Assembly (NCBI GenBank): GCA_020796225.1
Contig: CM036753.1
Span: 3,534,001 to 3,598,000 of the forward strand
DNA: 64,000 bases
Direction: 5' to 3'
From: Arion vulgaris
Taxonomy: Eukaryota; Mollusca; Gastropoda; Stylommatophora; Arionidae
The position numbers and the translations under genes are program-made. Below the pieces are notes generated by a model. That model saw only the letters and a list, made by a program, of their open reading frames with translations. It ran no database searches and was not told the DNA's origin. Below are positions 50,001 through 59,000 of the stretch, one piece after another (the first letter of the stretch is position 1; every line of letters starts with the position of its first letter).

Positions 50001-53000
50001 CAAGTGCAAGTATACCTTGCCCACACTGTACAAGAACAGTTCAAGCCCGTATTGAGCTCACTAGTCATCTACGCATACACAGACAAACATAGCGCAACTA
50101 CATTCCCTTGATTAAAATTTGTGTGGTCATCATCACCCGTGATGGACGAGCATCATCTACCCTGCAGTTCAGTCAAATTAACTGATAGAAATAATTTTGA
50201 TGCCAGTACCATGACACCTTCTTGAATAGGTTTGTTTTATTATTATTATTATCATTCATATTGTTTCAGATGATGTCACACGAGTAGTATTGAAAAGTCA
50301 AACATCTGGAGATTATATCAATGCTAACTATGTCAATGTAAGTTGATGTGTGTGTGTGTGTGTGTTCTATGACAACACTTGTTGTCTACACACACAACTG
50401 AAACTCACACAGGAAAACTTTCACACATGGGAAACTTATCATGCACAGGGACAAAATTAGTTGCTCAAGTAAAACTTCATTATAAAATGTGAACTTATTG
50501 CTTAAGGGACATTTATTGTCAACTATTTTACATGGGAAACTTATGACACTATGTTAACAGACTGTATTCCTCACTGATACACTGTCAGTATTGCAAGCCC
50601 TAAATAGTACAAAACTCCCAGAAACAAAAGAAACACTCAGTGAGTTGAATGCCAAAGAAAAGTTGTGCTGCAGTGGATACCATCACACTTTGGCATACCA
50701 GGAAATAAGAGAGCAGACAAACTAGCAAAGGAGGGAGCAACACAGGAACAAAACAAATAATCACTTTCCAGGAAAAGAAAAAACAATCATCAAGTCCATT
50801 AGAAAACTCAGACAAAGAAAGAGATGATTATCACTACCTAGATAGAGCAAGACTGGTGATATTGTTTGCACTCACAACTGGACATATAATAGACTGAACA
50901 GTCACGTACTAAGACTAGTTCCATCACCCACATGTACATGTGGGTAGACAGTTGAACACATCCCTCAAGGTTGTCACTTGATGACTCAGCTGCGGAAATA
51001 ACACTGGCCAAAAGAGACAAACATTCATGCAAAGCTGTTTGGATGGAGCCTTGATGAACTAACAAACACAGCAACATACATCCATAGAACCAGAAACATT
51101 GGGTAGACATTGATTAACAGCGAACAAGAAAAAGAAGACACAGTGGAAACTTGAGATACAAGTAAAATGTGTAAGACATGGAAACTAGTCACACACAAAG
51201 AAAACTCAGAAGGAAGTCAAGAAATGATACAAGACCAGTGTTAACAGTTTTAATATTATCTGCCACTCAAGCTAAATTAAGAACTTATTAACAGTAATAG
51301 AATGCAAAGACGTTGATGTCAGTATTAAAAATACAGTGACCAAGACCTTGCTTCATCACCTCATGGCATGTCTTCCTGGTAACTGGCTTGTCTAGTGGTA
51401 AGTCTGTCTGTGGGTAGGAAATCATTCCTGTCATCTTCATTATTCTGTAGATGTTGTAAGAGAGTCATAGCAATGTCCACTCTGGAATAGAAGACTACTC
51501 AACTGGTGACATTTCACTTATCACTATATTATGCCAAACAAACCAGCGAGCCATAGAAACCATCAGTATGCATAACCTGTGACATCTGTTGGGGAGACTG
51601 AGCACCTATGGGTCTGCCCGGAGTGCTGTGATGTCAGTTCAGTAACTAATAACCAAATACAAACAACAAAAGTAGGTGAACATTTAAAAAAAATAACTAA
51701 TGTTGACATTTTTAGGTTGTATTAACAATTTATTTTCTTCTTCGAACACTCCATATCAACATCTTGTTAACCAACCTTTGTGATTTGTATGTGATCGAGT
51801 CTATGAGCGATTGTATGATGTGCCAGTTATGCGTCTACAAGTAGGCCAACACATCTGATTTCTGCAATGCTTTTTATTTACTAGGGTAGCTTCTCTAGGC
51901 CCATACCTCAGTTGCCTCTTATGACATGCCTTGTAGGTTGCAGTTACTATTCTTTGCTCCCCATGAGGGCCCCAGAACCACATGGGTGAACAATTTATTT
52001 GAAAGTCAAGTTACATTTTGTACAGAGCTTCTTACAGTTGTCCTGACTACTCATTTATTTATTCTTTAGTAATTAGAAATCAAGTTTAATTTTTTCCCTT
52101 GTTATTAGTTTGTTTATTTGTTTATTGCAGATGGAAATCCCAGGTTCAGGTATTGTCAACAGATACATAGCTGCACAAGGTCCTTTACCTAACACTTGTA
52201 ATGACTTCTGGCAGGTTGGTTCTTCATGTTATTTCTGGTTTTAGAAAATACCTATCCATTCTGTGTAGTTTTATTAGCCATTATATAGAATCTTATCCAT
52301 TCTGTGTAGTTTTATTATCCATTATATAGAATCTTATCCATTCTGTGTAGTTTTATTATCCATTATATCTTATCCATTCTGTGTAGTTTATTATCCATTA
52401 TATATAATCTTATCATTCTGTAGTTTTATTATCCATTATATATAATCTTATCCATTCTGTGTAGTTTTATTATCCATTATATATAATCTTATCCATTCTG
52501 TGTAGTTTTATTATTGATTATATGAATCTTATCCGTTTGTGAATTTTATTATCGATTATATATAGTCTTATCTGTTCCTAGTTTATTATCATTATATATA
52601 GTCAGTGATCAAAGAAGATATATAGTCTTATTATCCGTTCTGTGTAGTTTTATTGTACATTATGTGTGTATATATATATATATAATATAGTCTGTTATTC
52701 GTCTGTGTAGTTTAATTATACATTATATATAATCTTATCTGTTCCGTGTAGTTTTATTATACATTATATATAGTCTTATCCATTCTATGTAGTTATATTA
52801 TCAATTTTATCCATTGTGTGTAGTTTTTTTATCCATTGTGTGTGGTCATGATGAACTATTCTTATTGCTGGATACATATAGAAATATAACACTTGTCATG
52901 ATATACTTTCTAATTGGTCAGATGATATGGGAACAGCACTCATGTCTGGTAGTCATGCTGACCACTAAAGTAGAAAGGGGACGAGTTAAGTGTCATCAGT

Positions 53001-56000
53001 ACTGGCCTCAGCTGTACGAAACTGAGGACTTTGGTTCGCTTCAAGTTACATGTGTCAAGGAGGAGGATAGTCATTCTTTTGCCTTCCGGGAATTCAACTT
53101 GACCCATGTAGAAACTGGAGAGGAGAGACATATCCGACATATGCAGTACATTGCCTGGCCAGATCATGGGGTACCTGATGACCCTAGTGATTTCTTACAC
53201 TTTATTGTACGTGTTCGTCAGAATAGAGAGGGGATGGTTGAACCTACTATTGTCCACTGCAGGTGAGTGACAGATATTAGTTGCTGTTGTTACTGCAGGT
53301 GAGTGACAGATATTAGTTGCTGTTGTTACTGCAGGTGAGTGAGACATTAATAGTTATTGCTGCAGGTGAGAGAGAGATATTAGTTGTTGTTACTGCGGGT
53401 GATATAGATGTTAAATGTTACTACAGGTGAGAGACATTAATAGTTATTGCTGCAGGTGAGAGAGACATTAGCAGTTGTTGCTGCAGGTGAGAGAGAGATA
53501 TTAGTTGTTGTTACTGCGGGTGATATAGATGTTGAATGTTACTACAGGTGAGAGAGACATTAATAGTTATTGCTGCAGGTGAGAGAGATATTAGCAGTTG
53601 TTGCTGCAAGTGAGAGAGATATATTAGTTGTTGTTACTGCAGGTGAGATAGATGTTAAATATTGCTACAGGTGAGAGAGACAGTAGTTACTGCAGGCAAG
53701 AGAGATATTAGTTGTTGCTACAGGTGAGAGAATTATTAGTTGTTGCTACAGGTGAGAGAGACATTAGTTTACACTACATTGTGGCAACACTGGCAAGCAG
53801 TCTATGTTGCCTTGTCTGCAAATCTTTCTAATGAGGTAGCAAATTGTGAAAGTTTTATATTAAAAAAAAAGAAATTGATTTTTATATAAACGTTTTGATA
53901 TATAGCATAGCAGCTGTAGTATGTTCCTTCATAGAAATATTTAACACTACCACTATAGGTGCATAGGAAACATGACTGTCAGCTCTCTCATTACCTTGTA
54001 CACCTGCATGTCTAGATCAGCAAATGTCGATGGTAAGAAATATCTATACACTTTCAACACGTTCCAGAGTTAGCTAGTGAGAATATTTAGAAAACTATTA
54101 CTGGAGAGTAGATTGTGATAACTGGATCTAGTGAGTTGCAATTTGATGTCAGAATATAATGTCTCATTGATTAGTGCTGTGTATTTTATTCCAGTGCTGG
54201 TATAGGCCGAACAGGTGTGCTCATCACCATGGAAACCGCAATGTGTCTTATTGAATCAAATCAGCAGGTTCACCCACTATCAATTGTTTGTCAGATGAGA
54301 GATCAACGTGCTATGCTTATTCAAACCTCTGTAAGTAGTACACACTATCTTCCTTGTTTGTACTTAGCTTACATACATTTGTTCATGAGAGATCAACGTG
54401 CTATGCTTATTCAAACCTCTGTATGTAGTGTGAACTATCTTCCATGTTTATGCTTAGCTTACATACATTTGTTCATGAGAGATCAACGTGCTATGCTTAT
54501 TCAAACTTCTGTATGTAGTGTGAACTATCTTCCATGTTTGTACTTAGCTTACATACATTCGTTCATGAGAGATCAACGTGCTATGCTTATTCAAACCTCT
54601 GTATGTAGTGTGAACTATCTTCCATGTTTGTACTTAGCTTACATACATTGCTTAATTTATCATGTGACTTTATAAAAATATCAGGGATGTTATGATGAAA
54701 CTATTGATTCTGGTGAATAATCATTTCATTATTTGGGGGTCACTGATAGCGAAGATTATAGCACCCATGGCTAGTGACCATGTGTCGTGGAAATTCTGGG
54801 GTTTTAAGCCAGCTTGGACCAAAAATTCTCGGCGTGCATGTGCTGCGCTGTTGACCTACAGGTTCCCTGATCCTTTACTTGATTTAAATTACAAGTGCCT
54901 CTAAAGTTGTAGTAAGACTTGCTTGAATGGCAAGGGACACAGGTGATAAGGAAAGTAAACATTCATAAAAAATCAGTCACAGGCACCATACTTCATCTGA
55001 ATTTATAGCAGGTTAGCTGGGTCAAGCAAAATATCACTTTTGGAGACTAAATTCTTGGCTGATGTAGTTGTACTATTATCTAGCTAGATAGATTTATCCA
55101 GAAGGAACTCATGGTCAGGGAAAGCTAGCTGATGCTACAAATAAGAAAGAGGAAATTGAGGTATTTTGGACATGTAAAAAGACACAGAGGTCTGGAGAAG
55201 ACCACCGTGGAAGGAGGCATACCGGCAAAGAGAAGAAGAGGAAGACCACGAGAAGATGGATTCAGGATGCAACTGATGGTTTTCTTCTGCATTCTCACTA
55301 GATTGGGATTTCGGATTCTCTAATAAAGGCAACCGTCTGCCTCAGATTATCAGCCTCGCCATACAGTTTGTCTTGGACGCTAGTGTAAGTGGGCCACCTC
55401 TTTCTTCTCAAGTCTGCATGCTGGGGACAGTTCTGTAGGATATAATTCCTATGATTTCTGCTTCCCGTTTGTGCCGACCTCTTCCAGCAGTAAGTTTTGG
55501 CCACCCTCGTGATGGTAGGTCTGACATTCTTACTGAGTGGCTAAATCTCTGAGGCAGATTGGCGACCGTAGAATCCGTTATCCCATTCCTCATTGTAAGG
55601 GGTCGTTGCACCTTGTTATGCGCCTTATGGCCTGGTGCATCCGTTTTCTGCAAGCATTTGTTTCGGGTTAGCATTCCCTAGCAAACACGTGCATCCGATT
55701 TCAGTCAAACCTCCTTAGTCGTCTCTTGCGACATGCGTAGCAGGTAACAGTGGTTCTATTCTTTACACCCCAAATTTGGGTCCCGGTAACTACTTGGGCG
55801 AAACTGATGGTTTGAACATGACGGCTGCAGGCCGGGACATCTGGCCTATGAGAGGGAGAGGTTCTGGAGGACTGTTGGGGTGGCAAAGTTCTGCTCAGGA
55901 CAAGCTATTTGATGATGATGATTATCTAGCTAGCATTCATGATAGGGTTATTGCAGAGCAGATTGGAGGATACAGGGCAACTACTTACAGTATGATAGAC

Positions 56001-59000
56001 GTTGAGATCGTTATTGCTGCTCTGTATTGACTCTCTGGGACTTTGTGTACTGGAGACATTGTTATGTCTAACACTCAGTCAATGCTTGAAGGTTGAAATG
56101 ACAGGTTATGGTATTAGTGGATGTTATCTATTGAGGTTTCCAACTTCCAGAGACTTATGTGCTTCACGATGGATTATTTTTACCTGAGTGGTTACCGGGG
56201 CCCAAATTTGGGGTGTAAAGAATAGAACCACTGTTACCTCCACACATGTCGAGGCGACTAAGGAGGTTTGGCTGAAATCGGATGCACGTGTCCTAAATGT
56301 GTAGAAGTCTGCATTTAGGGGCCTACCAAACCAATGTGCGACGTATACACGTTCTTGGCAAAGATCAAACATATCACAAAGAGTGATTAAAATTGGTCTT
56401 AAAACGAATGCAAGAAGAAGATGGATTAGATTCTAAGCTTTGAGACTGCACACGCTAGCATATGTTTAAACCCTCTGAGCTTGTGTCTTATGTTACAGAT
56501 AACAGGACAATGATGATGATGATGATACACAATGCTTTCATACTGGAAGAATTCTAGTTGATCCAGCAAGTAGAATGAAATCAGAGTCTGAGAGTTAAGA
56601 AATAGAAGATAGCAAGAAAATTTGTTGGCATAATATGCAAGATAAAAAATACAGATACATCAAACGCATGATATATTCTTGTCTGCTGTGATGGTGTATA
56701 TGACATGACTGATTTTCTGATTGATATATTTCAGAGTCAGTACAAATTTGTTTGTGAGGCTATACTGAAAGTCTATCATGGTAAGTCTTCATTCACTCTG
56801 CTTCATTGATTCACCTACTTACACTTTGGCCCTATGCCATGAAGTGGTATCTGTATGTATGTATTTGTAAGTTGTTGATTTGTTCCATACAATGTGTTTC
56901 ATCATGTTCAATCAAGTTTGTACATATTTAATTTTCTTTTGAACACTTCTGTCAGTACAGTTGTTTGCTGTTCAGATTTGTATCAGTTATTTAGCATGTC
57001 ACCTGTTTAGTGTATTTGTCATGTCAGCTGTTTAACCCTTTCAACCCTGGCCACCTGTACCCTTAAAAAACCCTTCTCCTGAGCAAAACACAGCACATTT
57101 CAGAATGATATTAAAACATGATAATTTCAAACAATTAAGTGCTGTATAATTTGTTATTGACTTACCCATCATCTTCGGTATTCCTGCTTATTATATTTTT
57201 GCAGAATATTAAATTTTTTAAAATTTACTTAATATATTACGCGTAACACCCGAATACTCCCAGGTAATGTAGCTTGTTTTCCAGATTGAACATAGATAGC
57301 TTGAAATCAATTGATAATCAATTCTTTATCATCTAAATGATCGTCTCACTCACTTTCAATATCCTTATCAGAATAAGAACATTCTATCAAGTTCACCTTC
57401 AGATTCATTCAAAATAAGTTCAACATCTTGCTCTGTTGTTATCCTTTTAGAATGACCAATTTCCCAAATTAACTAGGATGTGGTTCGGCCACTCCACTTA
57501 ATAAGAATGCAACCAAATCCCACTGTATAGAGTTTTCTGCGATAGAACATCAGGAAAGATGGCAGAGAAGACCAGATAGAACATCAGGAAAGATGGCGAG
57601 AGGAAGACCACGAAAAGAAAGATAGATGGCAAAGTAGAATTCTGTAAAAAATAACTGTCAAGCCACTAGCACAGTGCAAGACAAAAATAGAAAACCATAA
57701 CACTGGACAACAACCAGGTAACATTGTAATGACAAGAGAAAGAATAAAAGAAGATTACTTATTCTGCTTCTTCTACACAAGTAGGTACTACCTCCTCATC
57801 ATAACTGCCATTTTATCATCTCCTTAATCTGCTATCCTTTGACTTTCTTTGTTGAAATGCACATTTTCTTCTTATTTTGAATTGTGTTTTGTTATTTCTA
57901 TCCTTTTGTTTCAGAGCTATTTCAGTGTTGTCAATCTTGAACTTCTATATATTATAAACATGTCTATATTGTCCATCTATGTTGTCCATCTACATCCCAG
58001 CTATGGCAAATAGCCCCACTGCCTTTAGGGAGCCTCGGGAGAGGCAAAGGCTATGAGTAAACCTAACAGAAAATCCAGAGTGAAGCCCCTAAGGCAGACA
58101 GGTATCATGTGGTGCCCTACCGGCAGCTCCTTCGACCAAACTGATACCAGACGTAGTGCTTACACTTCTCTGGACTCTATCAATGAGGTCGAGAGGGTTA
58201 GTTGACATTTGGGCAACTCAGAAACTCCATAAAAATTGCCCATGCATGGGTCACGGAGAGCTTATTCAGTGCAGAACATAATATGTGATACAAAACCTAT
58301 TGTCTTTTGAGACAAAGAGACCAATGATGATATTGTCCATCTATCAAAATCGTCTTCTCAAACACTTTTTCTTAGATACATAAAGTTTGTGTAACTCACC
58401 ACTGCATGGACACATTGTTGTACCATTCTGTTCATTTGTCTGTGGTTGTTTTTTTTATGTATGTGTGGATCTTTGTGGTGTAGCGGTATATTGCTAGTCT
58501 CTCACTTGAGTTACTCTGTTAGTTACCCACATGGAGCGTTCTAGATTTCCCTCCACATATCACTGATCTCAATGTAGCTGAGATCTAGTTCCTAGTCCTA
58601 TTGGAGACGGACAAGCAAACGTAAATCCTGTGGTTATGTTGAGCACATATAAGAACCCTTGACAATTGAAATGAAATAAAAGTATACTGCAAAGATGTTA
58701 CCCAGCGAAAAGTCATGAAATAAAAGTTTAAAATAAAATTACACCCATGACTGCTGGTGCTACAGAATTCATACACTGCCGCTAAGATTGATCTGTGTAA
58801 GAAAGAGATGGAACCACACATACCTATTCACCAAAGTGCAATGATGATATTTCTTTCAATCAATCAATTATTTTACTGTACTTAGTGAATCTTGTATACA
58901 TTACAATGATTTCTTATTTTCATGTTTAAACCTCATTGTGTATTTGTCATTGACTTATATATTTATTTCCTGTATTCACTAGAGGGTCTTGTTAAACCTC

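Larger units (their letters stand above)
47190..50269 (+). other. PTPN4: PTPN4 intron with two LINE remnants
   Basis: It holds a LINE tail (47459-47845), a CT-rich stretch, a 59-bp duplication (48030-48125), a second LINE RT end (48590-49390) and unique sequence. No additional exon was recognised. Confidence 0.7.
50338..52130 (+). other. PTPN4: PTPN4 intron with LINE RNase H fragment and family D SINE
   Basis: Contents are a (TG)n tract at 50347-50363, RNase H debris at 50640-51120, a LINE tail at 51560-51660 and the SINE at 51730-51990. The remainder is unique AT-rich sequence. Confidence 0.7.
54655..56734 (+). other. PTPN4: PTPN4 intron with LINE and SINE debris
   Basis: Contents are a possible dispersed repeat at 54700-55030 sharing short segments with 61440-61530 and 61940-62040, LINE pieces at 55120-55260 and 55262-55700, family D SINE pieces in inverted orientation, and a (GAT)n tract at 56512-56524. 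Confidence 0.6.
56781..58982 (+). other. PTPN4: PTPN4 intron with LINE fragment and SINE
   Basis: 57520-57700 carries a LINE C-terminal fragment (RGRPRKER then MAK). 58010-58260 carries a GC-richer segment (GGGAGCCTCGGGAGAGGCAA) that looks like an untranslated part of a retroelement but was not identified. 58470-58868 is a family B SINE. Confidence 0.55.

Noticed and set aside
54217..54675. 152-codon ORF starting ATGCTCATCACC-like inside the PTP exon
   Set aside because: It is the P-loop exon read on through the 90-bp repeats, not a separate gene.
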